DNA of 64,000 bases from Lolliginicoccus lacisalsi (GTDB taxonomy: Bacteria > Actinomycetota > Actinomycetes > Mycobacteriales > Mycobacteriaceae), in the NCBI RefSeq assembly GCF_014841105.1, contig NZ_JACYWE010000005.1, positions 220,694-284,693 of the forward strand, in the 5' to 3' direction. The notes under the pieces were generated by a model that saw only the letters and a list, made by a program, of their open reading frames with translations, was not told the origin of the DNA and ran no database searches. This document shows positions 26,764 to 36,500 of this stretch, piece after piece (within the stretch, counting starts at the first letter, position 1; each line of letters begins with the position of its first letter). The translations under genes and the position numbers were made by a program.

Positions 26764-27417
26764 ATGGATGCGCCCGGCCGCGCCGAGACCGGCCCCGCGG
26801 AAGATGCGACTGCCCACCCGGCAGCCGCCCACTTGGCGTCCCGCCGTGCCGCGGCAGCAGCCGCTCCGCGCGCGGTGCGCCGCGCCGTTGGGCAAGCGGA
26901 CCGCCGGTTCGTCGAGCGTTCCGCCCATTGGCGCCCCACGCCGATGGATCGGGCGATGATCGCGCTCAGCCGCTCCACCAGCAAGGGCCAGGTGTGGATG
27001 GGAGTGGCCGCGATCCTTGTGGCCTCCGGCGGCAACGCCCGGCGCGGGGCGGTGCGGGGCGCCGTCGTGCTCGGCGCCAGCACCCTCGTCGCGAGCCGGC
27101 TGCTCAAGCCGCTGTTCCCGCGCAACAGGCCACCGGAGAACGCCATCCCCGGCACGCGCCGCTTCGGCGCCTCCCCCACCACCCCATCGTTCCCGTCGGC
27201 GCACTCCGCGCTCGCGGCAGCGTTCGCTACCGGGGTAGCGATCGAATCACCCCTCGCCGGCTACCTCATCGCCCCGCTCGCCGCCGCCGTCGCCTACTCG
27301 CGCGTGCACACCGGGGTGCACTGGCCCTCCGATGTCGTCGCGGGCGGTGTCGTCGGCGTCTCGGTGGCGCTGCTCACCCGCCGCCTATGGAGCGCCGACT
27401 CCGCCGCCGTCGAGTAG
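26764..27417 (+). CDS. PAP2-family phosphatase, membrane
   Basis: A 217-residue integral membrane phosphatase. The three PAP2 motifs are present: LLKPLFPRNRPP (KxxxxxxRP), TPSFPSAHSA (PSxH) and YSRVHTGVHWPSDVV (SRxxxxxHxxxD). These enzymes act on phosphatidate, undecaprenyl pyrophosphate or decaprenylphosphoryl intermediates; the resemblance to the DPPR-phosphatase type of Mycobacteriales is possible but unproven. It is inserted between pafA and the prcBA cluster. Confidence 0.88.
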   Translation: MDAPGRAETGPAEDATAHPAAAHLASRRAAAAAAPRAVRRAVGQADRRFVERSAHWRPTPMDRAMIALSRSTSKGQVWMGVAAILVASGGNARRGAVRGAVVLGASTLVASRLLKPLFPRNRPPENAIPGTRRFGASPTTPSFPSAHSALAAAFATGVAIESPLAGYLIAPLAAAVAYSRVHTGVHWPSDVVAGGVVGVSVALLTRRLWSADSAAVE

Positions 27418-27471
27418 GGGCTGGGTTCCGCGGCAGGGCCGGGTGCCGCGGGGTTGGCTGCCGCGGGTCCC

Positions 27472-27512
27472 AGTGGAAGCTTTTCCCGCGTGAGGCGGGA
27501 AAAGTTTCCACT
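27472..27512. repeat. Hairpin element family B, copy 3
   Basis: An 18-bp stem (27472-27489 with 27495-27512), one mismatch, 5-nt loop: the best-formed copy, with AGTGGAAGCTTTTCCCGC as left arm. It lies between the convergent ends of the PAP2 and prcA genes. Confidence 0.8.
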
Positions 27513-27560
27513 CGCGCGCGGCTACCGGAGGTTTCCGCCCGTCGCTCCCGTCGCGACCAG

Positions 27561-28268
27561 CTATCCGAGCAGCTCGGCGAGATCGCCACCGCGGATGCGG
27601 CGGAACGCCCGGCGCGGGCGCGTGCTCTCCAGCACCGCCACCTCGAGCCCAGTGGGATCAAGGGTGCGCGTGTCAGCCTGGCCGCCCGGCGCGGGCGCCT
27701 TCTGCAACGCCGTCACGGAGGTGCGTAGCGCCTCGGCGAGCCCGAGACCCGGCTGATAGGTGGTGCGCAGGTCCGCGAGGATCGGCTCGGTGGAGCCCCC
27801 CATGACCACGAAGTTGCGCTCGTCGGCGATCGATCCGTCGTAGGAGATGCGGTAGAGCTGCGGGGGCCGTCCTGCCCCGGGCGGGGCGACCTCGGCGACG
27901 CATAGCTCGACCTCGTACGGCTTGGGCTGCTCGGTGAAGATGGTGCCGAGCAGTTGCGCGTAGGCGTTGGCCAGGGCGCGCCCGGTCACGTCGCGGCGAT
28001 CATAGGAGTAGCCGCGCATGTCGGCGTGGAGGATCCCGGCGCGACGGAGGTTCTCGAATTCGTTGTACTTGCCCACCGCGGCGAAGCCGAGGCGATCATA
28101 GAGCTCGCTGATCTTGTGCAGCGCCGTCGAGGGATTCTCCGCGACCAGCAGCACGCCATCCTCATAGGCGAGCACGATGACGCTGCGGCCCCGCGCGATG
28201 CCCTTGCGCGCGAGCTCCGAGCGGTCGCGCATCACCTGTTCGGCGGATGCGTAGTACGGGAACGTCAC
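27561..28268 (-). CDS. prcA: 20S proteasome alpha subunit
   Basis: A 235-residue alpha-ring subunit without the catalytic threonine. It has the N-terminal gate peptide ([20 protein letters not shown]), [20 protein letters not shown], and [20 protein letters not shown]. It forms the outer rings that gate entry and dock Mpa. GTG 28268 overlaps the prcB stop as GTGA. Confidence 0.95.
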   Translation of the reverse strand: MTFPYYASAEQVMRDRSELARKGIARGRSVIVLAYEDGVLLVAENPSTALHKISELYDRLGFAAVGKYNEFENLRRAGILHADMRGYSYDRRDVTGRALANAYAQLLGTIFTEQPKPYEVELCVAEVAPPGAGRPPQLYRISYDGSIADERNFVVMGGSTEPILADLRTTYQPGLGLAEALRTSVTALQKAPAPGGQADTRTLDPTGLEVAVLESTRPRRAFRRIRGGDLAELLG

Positions 28269-29134
28269 GGCTGCTCATCCTCCCCTGCCGATGCCTTGCG
28301 CTGGTTGATGATCTCCTCGGCGATCGCGCTGATCCGCTCCGCCGACACGGCTTGCGCCCCGGACCGCGTGATCACAGCCATCGTGGGGTAGAGCTGGCGG
28401 ATCGCATCGAAGCCGCCCGTCGCGGTGTCATCGTCGGAGGCATCGAACAGTGCAGCGACCGCCGCGCGCTCGGCCTCCTCGCGCGCGAGGCCCTTGCGGT
28501 AGGTCTTCTTCAGGGCAGACCGGGCGAAGAGTGATCCCGAGCCCACCGAGTAGTAGCCCGCGTGCTCCTCGTACCGCCCACCGGTGACGTCGAAAGATAC
28601 GATCCGGCCCGCGGAAGCATCGCTCGCGGCATCCACATCGAAGCCCACGAACAACGGCACAACGGCGAGGCCCTGCAAGGCCGCTCCGAGGTTGCCACGC
28701 ACCATCGTGGCCAGGCGATTGGCCTTGCCGTCGAGCGTCAGCGCCACGCCTTCGATCTTCTCGTAGTGCTCGAGCTCGACCGCGAACAACCGGACCAGCT
28801 CCACCGCGACGCCTGCGGTGCCCGCGATGCCCACCGCGGAATGCTCATCGGTGATGAACACCTTCTCGATGTCCCGGCTTGCGACGATATTTCCCATGGT
28901 GGCTCGGCGATCGCCAGCGATGAGCACACCACCGTCGAACGCGAGCGCGACGATCGTGGTGCCGTGCGGAGCCAGGTCCTCGCCGCCGCCGCGACCGCCA
29001 AGGTCAGCGGACCGGCTGCCCGGCAACAGCTCGGGAGCATGGATGCGCAGGTAATCGCTGAACGAGGACAGTTGCGAGTACCGCTGCGCCCCCGCGTCGC
29101 GCTGCATCATGCGCCATAGATCCTGCCCCGTCAC
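28265..29134 (-). CDS. prcB: 20S proteasome beta subunit
   Basis: A 289-residue precursor with a propeptide of 58 residues ending in PHG. The nucleophile Thr59 (mature Thr1) begins [20 protein letters not shown], with the Asp and Lys of the catalytic site in FDGG and [10 protein letters not shown]. It degrades pupylated proteins inside the 20S core. Its start GTG 29134 overlaps the pup stop as GTGA. Confidence 0.95.
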   Translation of the reverse strand: MTGQDLWRMMQRDAGAQRYSQLSSFSDYLRIHAPELLPGSRSADLGGRGGGEDLAPHGTTIVALAFDGGVLIAGDRRATMGNIVASRDIEKVFITDEHSAVGIAGTAGVAVELVRLFAVELEHYEKIEGVALTLDGKANRLATMVRGNLGAALQGLAVVPLFVGFDVDAASDASAGRIVSFDVTGGRYEEHAGYYSVGSGSLFARSALKKTYRKGLAREEAERAAVAALFDASDDDTATGGFDAIRQLYPTMAVITRSGAQAVSAERISAIAEEIINQRKASAGEDEQP

Positions 29135-29325
29135 TGTCCGCCCTTCTGCACGTAGGCACGAACGAAGTCCTCGGCATTCTCCTCGAGGACATCATCGATC
29201 TCGTCGAGGAGGTCATCGGTGTCCTCCGTGAGCTTCTCGACGCGCTCCTGGCCTCCGGTACCGGTCCCCTGGGTGGCATCGTCGTCATCGTTGCCACCGC
29301 CCCGCTTGATCTGCTCCTGAGCCAT
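29131..29325 (-). CDS. pup: Prokaryotic ubiquitin-like protein Pup
   Basis: A 64-residue intrinsically disordered modifier. It starts [16 protein letters not shown], has the Mpa-binding helix region ([20 protein letters not shown]) and ends AYVQKGGQ. The C-terminal Gln must be deamidated by Dop before ligation. ATG 29325 follows a strong GAGGAGG. First gene of the pup-prcB-prcA operon, all joined by GTGA overlaps. Confidence 0.96.
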   Translation of the reverse strand: MAQEQIKRGGGNDDDDATQGTGTGGQERVEKLTEDTDDLLDEIDDVLEENAEDFVRAYVQKGGQ

Positions 29326-29465
29326 AGCGGCCACCTCCTCGATCGGTGCGTCTCGCCGGGGCGTCGGATCTCGTTCACCCGGGCGATAATTCAACAGTAC
29401 CGGCAGACCCTGACAACGTCCCGCAATGCTGATGTTGTTCGCCGACGGCGCCGGCGCCGCAGCGC

Positions 29466-30965
29466 CTAGCGACCCAGCTTCTCCACGAGCTCGCGCGCGG
29501 ATCCCACCGAATCCAGCAGGCCCTGCACATGCCGCTTAGTGCCCCGCAACGGCTCCAGCGTCGGCACCCGGACCAGCGACTCCCCACCCAGGTCGAAGAT
29601 CACCGAGTCCCAGCTTGCCGCCGCGATATCCGCGCCGAACCGGCGCAGGCACTCCCCGCGGAAGTACGCGCGCGTGGATTCCGGCGGATTCGCCACCGCT
29701 CGCAGCACCTCCTCCTCGGTGACCATGCGCTTCATCGATCCGCGTGCCACCAACCGGTTGTACAGCCCCTTGTCGAGCCGCACATCCGAGTACTGCAGGT
29801 CCACTAGGTGCAGCCGTGGCGCGGACCAGGCCAGTCCCTCGCGCTTGCGGAAGCCCTCGAGCAGGCGCAGCTTCGCCGGCCAATCAAGCAGGTCCGCGCA
29901 ATCCATCGGATCGCCCTCGAGCTTGCCCAGCACCTCCAGCCAGGTAGCGAGCACATGGCGCGCCCGCTCATCGTCGTCGCCGCGCCGGTCCAGGAAAGCC
30001 TTCACCCGCTCGGCGTACTCGCGCTGGATCTGCAACCCCGTCAGCTCGCGCCCATCGACCAGCTCCACCGTTGCCTTCAGCGTCGGATCATGGCTGATCG
30101 CGTGCACCGCGTCGACCGGGTGGCGCAGTTGCAGGTCCGCGAAATCGTTGTTGGCCTCCACCATGTCGAGCACCAGCGCGGTGGTGCCGACCTTGAGGTA
30201 CGTCGCGGTCTCGGCGAGGTTCGCATCACCAATGATGACGTGCAGGCGGCGATACTTGGCCGCATCAGCATGGGGCTCGTCGCGGGTGTTGATGATGCCG
30301 CGCTTGAGCGTCGTCTCCAGCCCGACCTCCACCTCGATGTAGTCGGCCCGCTGGGAGAGCTGGAAGCCCTCCTGGTCACCGTGCTGGCCGAGGCCGACCC
30401 GCCCCTGCCCGCAGATCACCTGCCGCGACGCGAAGAACGGCGTGAGACCAGCGACGATCGTCGCGAACGGCGTCTCCCGCCGCATGAGGTAGTTCTCATG
30501 GGTGCCATACGAGGCACCCTTGCCATCGACATTGTTCTTGTAGAGCTGCAGCCGGGGGTTGCCCGGAACCGAGGAGCTATAGCGCGCGGCCGCCTCCATC
30601 ACGCGCTCGCCGGCCTTGTCCCAGATCACCGCATCCCGCGGATCCACGACCTCGGGCGCCGAGTACTCCGGGTGCGCATGATCGACATACAACCGGGCGC
30701 CGTTGGTGAGGATCATGTTGGCCGCGCCGACCTCGTCGGCATCGATCACGGGCGCCGGGCCGCTGTATCGACCCAGGTCGAAGCCACGCGCGTCACGCAA
30801 CGGGGACTCCACCTCGTAGTCCCACCGCGTACGGCGCGACCTCGGCACCCCCGCCGCCGCGGCATAGGCTAGCACCGCCTGGGTCGAGGTGAGGATCGGG
30901 TTCGCGGACTTGTCATCCGGCGAGCTGATCCCGTATTCCACTTCCGTGCCCATGATGCGCTGCAT
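29466..30965 (-). CDS. dop: Pup deamidase/depupylase Dop
   Basis: A 499-residue homologue of PafA that deamidates Pup and removes it from conjugates. It starts [20 protein letters not shown] (the Dop form of the GTEVEYG motif), has the Dop loop region [18 protein letters not shown], and [20 protein letters not shown]. Catalytic-site residues match the family. ATG 30965 is taken because it gives the family N-terminus; further upstream in frame there is no family sequence. It lies 140 bp before pup. Confidence 0.95.
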   Translation of the reverse strand: MQRIMGTEVEYGISSPDDKSANPILTSTQAVLAYAAAAGVPRSRRTRWDYEVESPLRDARGFDLGRYSGPAPVIDADEVGAANMILTNGARLYVDHAHPEYSAPEVVDPRDAVIWDKAGERVMEAAARYSSSVPGNPRLQLYKNNVDGKGASYGTHENYLMRRETPFATIVAGLTPFFASRQVICGQGRVGLGQHGDQEGFQLSQRADYIEVEVGLETTLKRGIINTRDEPHADAAKYRRLHVIIGDANLAETATYLKVGTTALVLDMVEANNDFADLQLRHPVDAVHAISHDPTLKATVELVDGRELTGLQIQREYAERVKAFLDRRGDDDERARHVLATWLEVLGKLEGDPMDCADLLDWPAKLRLLEGFRKREGLAWSAPRLHLVDLQYSDVRLDKGLYNRLVARGSMKRMVTEEEVLRAVANPPESTRAYFRGECLRRFGADIAAASWDSVIFDLGGESLVRVPTLEPLRGTKRHVQGLLDSVGSARELVEKLGR

Positions 30966-31083
30966 GACACCACAGCCTAGGCGATCTCTCCGGCGCAAGG
31001 GGCGGCCGGGCGCGAGGACCAATGCGTGGCAGCAGCTTCGGCGGGGCGCGAAGCATCCGGACAAGGAGATCGCGACCAAGCCA

Positions 31084-31365
31084 ATGAGGCACGCGACATG
31101 CGAGCAACACGCTGGCATCGCCACCGCCGTCCTCATCCAGGGCGCCGACCCCGAGATGGATTGCCGCGCCGATCCCGCCGAGGCCGGGCTGGTCATCAAG
31201 GAGGACGGATGGGTGCCCGTCGATGAGTCCGGCACCGCCTTCGTCGTTCTCGAAGGAGGTGTAGCGGGCGAGGTCTCGATCACCTGCGCTTACCCCAACT
31301 CCGATGTGTTCTGGGCAACGCACGCGGAGTCGGTGGCGCTGAGCTATTCCGTGCCGCTGGGCTAG
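31084..31365 (+). CDS. Hypothetical small protein
   Basis: A 93-residue frame divergent from dop with the GC-rich third-position codon use of its neighbours, which supports coding. It has three cysteines (HATCEQ, MDCRAD, ITCAYP) and an end [20 protein letters not shown]. No signal peptide, TM or family is recognised. The start is uncertain: ATG 31084 lacks a good ribosome site, and an earlier in-frame ATG exists at 30964. Confidence 0.4.
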   Translation: MRHATCEQHAGIATAVLIQGADPEMDCRADPAEAGLVIKEDGWVPVDESGTAFVVLEGGVAGEVSITCAYPNSDVFWATHAESVALSYSVPLG

Positions 31366-31406
31366 TCCGTGCTGCTGGGCTAGCCGCCGGGCTCGCTCGG
31401 CAATAA

Positions 31407-31465
31407 GCCTATGAAACGCAACGCTTGCGGCCGTCTATATCCGTTTCGTGTTGGGTTTCATAGGC
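31407..31465. repeat. Hairpin element family D (59 bp)
   Basis: GCCTATGAAACGCAAC at 31407-31422 pairs with 31450-31465 (15 of 16), loop 27 nt. It stands between the convergent ends of the small hypothetical gene and mpa. The total length, 59 bp, equals that of both family C copies. Confidence 0.7.
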
Positions 31466-31543
31466 GATTTGCGGCACCGGTCCATCCGGGCCCTACTGGG
31501 CGGCGCCGGTCCAGATGGGTACGCCCAGCCGACCGAGCGCCTC

Positions 31544-33298
31544 CTACAGGTACTGTCCGGTCTGCGACTCGGTGTCGATGGCCCGGCTGGCACTGGCGTT
31601 CTTGCCGGTGACGAGGGTGCGGATGTAGACGATGCGCTCGCCCTTCTTGCCGGAGATGCGCGCCCAGTCGTCCGGGTTGGTGGTGTTGGGCAGGTCCTCG
31701 TTCTCGGAGAACTCGTCAACGATCGAATCGAACAGGTGCTGCACGCGCAGTCCTCGCTTGCCGGTGTCGAGGAACTCCTTGATGGCGAACTTCTTGGCCC
31801 GGTCGACGATGTTCTGGATCATGGCGCCGGAGTTGAAGTCCTTGAAGTACAGCACTTCCTTGTCGCCGTTGGCGTAGGTGACCTCGAGGAAGCGATTGTC
31901 CTCGCTCTCGGCGTACATCCGCTCGACCACGCGCTCGATGATGCCGTGCACGCAGGCGTCGCGGTCCCCGCTGAACTCCGCGATGTCGTCCTCGCTGATG
32001 GGCAGCTCGCTGGTGAGGTACTTGGAGAAGATGTCGATGGCTGCCTCGGCATCGGGGCGCTCGATCTTGATCTTGACGTCGAGGCGCCCGGGGCGAAGGA
32101 TCGCGGGGTCGATCATGTCCTCGCGGTTGGATGCGCCGATCACGATGACGTTCTCCAGCCCCTCGACGCCATCGATCTCGCTGAGCAACTGGGGCACGAC
32201 AGTGGTCTCGACGTCCGAGGAGACGCCGGAGCCGCGCGTGCGGAAGATCGAGTCCATCTCGTCGAAGAACACGATGACGGGCGTGCCTTCCGATGCCTTC
32301 TCGCGGGCACGCTGGAAGATGAGCCGGATGTGGCGCTCGGTCTCGCCGACGAACTTGTTGAGCAGCTCAGGGCCCTTGATGTTGAGGAAGAAGGACTTCG
32401 CCTCCTTGGTGTCCTCTCCGCGGGCCTCGGCGATCTTCTTGGCGAGCGAGTTGGCCACGGCCTTGGCGATGAGGGTCTTGCCGCAACCTGGGGGGCCGTA
32501 GAGCAGGACGCCCTTGGGCGGGCGCAGCGCGTACTCGCGGAAGAGATCGCGGTGCAGGAACGGCAGCTCGACGGCATCACGGATCTGCTCGATCTGCCGG
32601 GAGAGGCCACCGATGTCGAGGTAGTCGACGTCGGGCACCTCCTCGAGCACGAGATCCTCGACCTCAGCCTTGGGGATGCGCTCGAACGCGTAGCCCGCCT
32701 TGGTGTCGACGAGCAGGGAATCACCGGGGCGCAGCACGCGTGGCGGCACCAGCGGGTCGGTCTGCTCGGGATTGACGAGTGGCTCGGCGAGCCAGACGAC
32801 GCGCTCCTCATCGGCATGCCCTACCACGAGGGCACGGTGGCCGTCGTCGAGCAGCTCGCGCAGGGTGCTGATCTCGCCGATCTGCTCGAAGGATCCTGCC
32901 TCGATGATGGTGAGCGCCTCGTTGAGGCGCACGGTCTGGCCCTTGCGCAGGGTCGACGCATCGACGTTAGGGGAGCATTGCAGGCGCATGCGGCGCCCGG
33001 AGGTGAACACGTCTGCCGTCTCATCATCCGGAATGCCCACCACCACCCCGTAGCCGCTCGGAGGCTGCCCGAGCCGGTCGACCTCCTCGCGCAGGTTCAG
33101 GAGCTGCTGGCGTGCTTCCTTGAGCGTGTCGAGGAGCTTGGCATTGCGGGCGGCGAGGGACTCGATGCGCGCCTCTAGCTCACGGACCTTCTGCGGATTG
33201 GTCGCGAGCTGGCGGCGCAGGCCACTGATCTCGGACTGCAGGTCCGTGATCTCCCGGTTCAGTTCTTCGCGGTCGCGGGGACGTTCTGACGTGCTCAT
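31544..33298 (-). CDS. mpa: Proteasome-associated AAA+ ATPase Mpa/ARC
   Basis: A 584-residue unfoldase that binds Pup and threads substrates into the 20S core. Domains: N-terminal coiled coil (about 10-75, Pup binding), OB domains, then AAA+ with Walker [14 protein letters not shown], Walker [10 protein letters not shown] and the second region of homology ([17 protein letters not shown]). It ends SQTGQYL; the QYL terminus is the proteasome-docking motif. GGGAGGAG precedes ATG 33298. Confidence 0.96.
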   Translation of the reverse strand: MSTSERPRDREELNREITDLQSEISGLRRQLATNPQKVRELEARIESLAARNAKLLDTLKEARQQLLNLREEVDRLGQPPSGYGVVVGIPDDETADVFTSGRRMRLQCSPNVDASTLRKGQTVRLNEALTIIEAGSFEQIGEISTLRELLDDGHRALVVGHADEERVVWLAEPLVNPEQTDPLVPPRVLRPGDSLLVDTKAGYAFERIPKAEVEDLVLEEVPDVDYLDIGGLSRQIEQIRDAVELPFLHRDLFREYALRPPKGVLLYGPPGCGKTLIAKAVANSLAKKIAEARGEDTKEAKSFFLNIKGPELLNKFVGETERHIRLIFQRAREKASEGTPVIVFFDEMDSIFRTRGSGVSSDVETTVVPQLLSEIDGVEGLENVIVIGASNREDMIDPAILRPGRLDVKIKIERPDAEAAIDIFSKYLTSELPISEDDIAEFSGDRDACVHGIIERVVERMYAESEDNRFLEVTYANGDKEVLYFKDFNSGAMIQNIVDRAKKFAIKEFLDTGKRGLRVQHLFDSIVDEFSENEDLPNTTNPDDWARISGKKGERIVYIRTLVTGKNASASRAIDTESQTGQYL

Positions 33299-33472
33299 GG
33301 GCGTCTCCTCCCGTTCTGGTCCCCCCACGTTACCGGCGATGCGGCAGTGATGGGGGGCGACGCAAGCCTATCCGGTACAACGCGGCCCCTGGGACGGCGA
33401 TTCCGGGCGCTCCCGCGCGCGACCAAGATCTCAGCGCATTCTCAGGCAACGCCGGAGATGACCTGTCGGGCA

Positions 33473-33519
33473 AATGTCCTACATGTATGGGGAATGTCAC
33501 ACCGATCCTCTAATGTCCT
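33473..33519. promoter_or_regulatory. Three AATGTC direct repeats with -10 of the nSTAND gene
   Basis: AATGTCCT (33473), AATGTCAC (33493) and AATGTCCT (33512) are spaced 20 and 19 bp, two helical turns, on one face of the DNA. The last overlaps a TAATGT -10-like hexamer (33511-33516), 8 nt before ATG 33525. They could be operators for the XRE-type HTH encoded by the gene itself. Inference only. Confidence 0.45.
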
Positions 33520-33524
33520 GCACT

Positions 33525-36500
33525 ATGAGCGAATCGGGCAAAAGCCACAACGGGAGCCGAGCGGTGAGCCCCACCATGATCACCAACCGCCTCGAGCTCG
33601 GCGCTGCCCTCACCGCGCTCCGCAACCAGCAGGATCTCACCATCCGCGACGTCGTCGAGAAGTCCGGCGTGCTGCACGGCACCGTCAGCGGCTGGTTCGC
33701 CGGCCACCACGTTCCCACCAACGCCAGCAAGCCCGCCTTCGATGATCTCCTCGCCGCCATCGGAGTGCCCGACCCGGAGCAACAGCAGGAATGGTGGCAG
33801 GCCGTCGTGCGCGCCCGCCGCTCCCCCGGGCGCCGCGGCGGCGACCAGCATGCTCCATACAAGGGACTGGACGCCTTCGCCCCAGAGGATGCCGAATGGT
33901 ACTTCGGCCGTGACAACCTCGTCAGCGAGGCCCTCGATCGCCTCGCCCGCAAGCCCGGAATGGCGCTCGTCATCATCGGTGCCTCCGGCGCCGGGAAGTC
34001 CTCGCTCCTCCGGGCCGGGATCATGCCCGCGCTCGCCGCCGGTCGCGCTGACCGCGGCCAGCCCCTCGCCCCGGTACTGATCACGCCAGGCAGCACCCCC
34101 CTCCAGGCGCTCGCCGAGGCCAGCGTCGATGACCACTCTGTGCTGTGCATCGATCAGCTCGAAGAGGTGTGGACGCAATGCCGCGACGAGGCGCAGCGCA
34201 GGGCGTTCCTCGAATCGCTCACCACCCTCGCTGCCCGCCCGCGCATCATCCTCGTGCTGCGGGCCGACTTCTTCGCCGCCGCCGTCGACGAGCCCACGCT
34301 GCTCCAGCCCCTGCGCGAGAACACCCTCGTCGTGGGGCCCCTCACGAGCGACGAGCTGCGCACCGTGATCACCGAGCCCGCCGCCCGCGCCGGCTATACG
34401 CTCGAGGGCGGCCTCGTCGAGGTGCTGGCCAGTGATCTCGCGCCCCGCGATTCTGCCCAGACCCATGACCCGGGCGCCCTTCCGCTGCTCTCCCATGCGC
34501 TGCTCAGCACCTGGGCGCTCAGCAGCCGCAAGCACATGACCGTCGCCGACTACCACGCGACAGGCGGCATCAAGGGCGCGCTGCAACAGACCGCCGAGAG
34601 CACCTTCGCCGCGCTCGGACCCGCCCAGCAGGAGCTCGCACGACGCGTCTTCCAGCGGCTCGTCACTGTCGATGGCCCCGCCGAGACACGGCGCCGCGTG
34701 CCCCTCGCCGAGATGCTCGACACCCGTGACCGGGACACCATCCGCGCGACCATCGAGCTCTTCGCCGACCAGCGCATGCTCACGCTCACCGAGGACGCGG
34801 TCGAGATCACTCACGAGATCCTCCTCCGCGAATGGGCCCGCCTGCGCCAGTGGATCCAGGACAACAAGGACAGCCTCGTCGCCCACCGCCGCATCACCAT
34901 GGCCGCGCGGCTCTGGCGGGACTCCCAGCATGACCCCAGCACCCTGCTGGGAGCTGGACGCCTCGAGGTCTTCAGCCATTGGGCCAGCACCGACGACCAC
35001 CATGCCGAGCTGAACAACCTCGAGCACGAGTTCCTCGCCGCGAGCGCCCGGCACCATGAGCAGATCCGCGCGGGGGATGCCGCGCGGCAGGACCGTCTCC
35101 GCCGACTCAATGCCTCTCTCGCGACGATCGCGATCATCGCGGTGGTCGCCGCGATCACCGCTGCCACTGCCGGGGTGTACGCCAGCAAGCAGCGCAGCAA
35201 CGCCGAGCTCGCCCGCAACGAATCGATGTCCCGGCAGGCCGCTGTGCAGGCACAACGCACCCGCGAGGACACCCCTGCCCTCGCCGCGCAGCTCGCTCTC
35301 GCCGCGTACCGCATCAATCCCACGATCGAATCGCGCACCGCGTTGCTCGACGCCACCGCGACACCCACGCCCATGCGCCTCGCGCACGCCCCGGGTGCCA
35401 CCGGATTCGCGCTTTCCCGCAGCGGGAGCACCCTCATCGCGACGTCCGCCGACGGCACTGCACACATCTACCGCATGAACGGGCACGCCTCCGCGCCCAC
35501 GCTAGCCAGCACCCTCACCACCGGCGAGGAGGGCAACCACCACTCCTACGCCGCGGCGCTCTCCCCGGATGAGTCGCTTGCCGCGTTCGGTGGCGGCAGC
35601 GGGCTTGTGCTCTGGCAGCTCGACGGCGAGCAGCCCTCGTTCCTCGCCGCGCTCGATACCAACAACGAGCCCGTCCACGATGCGCAGTTCGCCCCGCACG
35701 GCCACATCCTCGTCGCGGGCACTCCCGACGGCGGCATCCTCCGCTGGGACCTCACCGACCCCGCTAGCCCCCTGGCGCTGCCCGGCATCGTTCCCGACAA
35801 CCCACTGCCCCAGGCGAGAGCGGCCATCGCCCACTCCGCCGATGGCCGCATCATGGCCACCTCCACCAACGCGGGCACCGTCAGCCTCTGGGACGTCAGC
35901 GCGCCTGCCAGCGAACCACGCCTGCTCAGCGACCAGCCACTCGAGGGAGACGGGACGATCGTGGCCAACGGGCTCGCGCTCAGCCCGGACAGCCGATATG
36001 TCGCCGCCGCCACGACCGCTGCTGACGTGCGGCGCTGGGAGATCACCGACCCCACGAGCCCCACGTCCCTCGAACCGCTCACCGGCTTCGATAGCTGGGT
36101 CAACGGCGTGGCCTTCACCAACGACGGCAGCATCCTCGCCACCGCGAGCTCCGACCAGACCGCCCGCACCTGGGACTGGGCCACTGGCACCGAGCTCACC
36201 CGGTTCCACTCGCCCGCGCTGCTCACAGGTATCGCCTTCACCGCCACCGAGGACACGCTGATCACCGGCGGCGACGACGGCATCATCCGCATCTGGCCCG
36301 TACCCGGCCCCGTCCTCGGCGGGATCACTGGCGTGGTGTTCCAGCTGCGCTACAACGACGACCGGACGCTTCTCGCCGTCACAGCCGGACGCGGCGACCG
36401 GAGCGTGCACCTCCTCGACACGACCGATCCCGCCCGGCCCCAACGGCTCAGCCGAATCGACGTGCCCGAGTTCAGCGCCACCGCAGCGATCACCGACGAC

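Noticed and set aside
26578..27204. Minus-strand frames overlapping the PAP2 gene
   Set aside because: They conflict with the three PAP2 signature motifs on the plus strand.
33510..35486. A 658-codon minus-strand frame opposite the nSTAND gene
   Set aside because: Low-complexity Gly/Glu/Arg translation without domains, while the plus strand carries Walker motifs.
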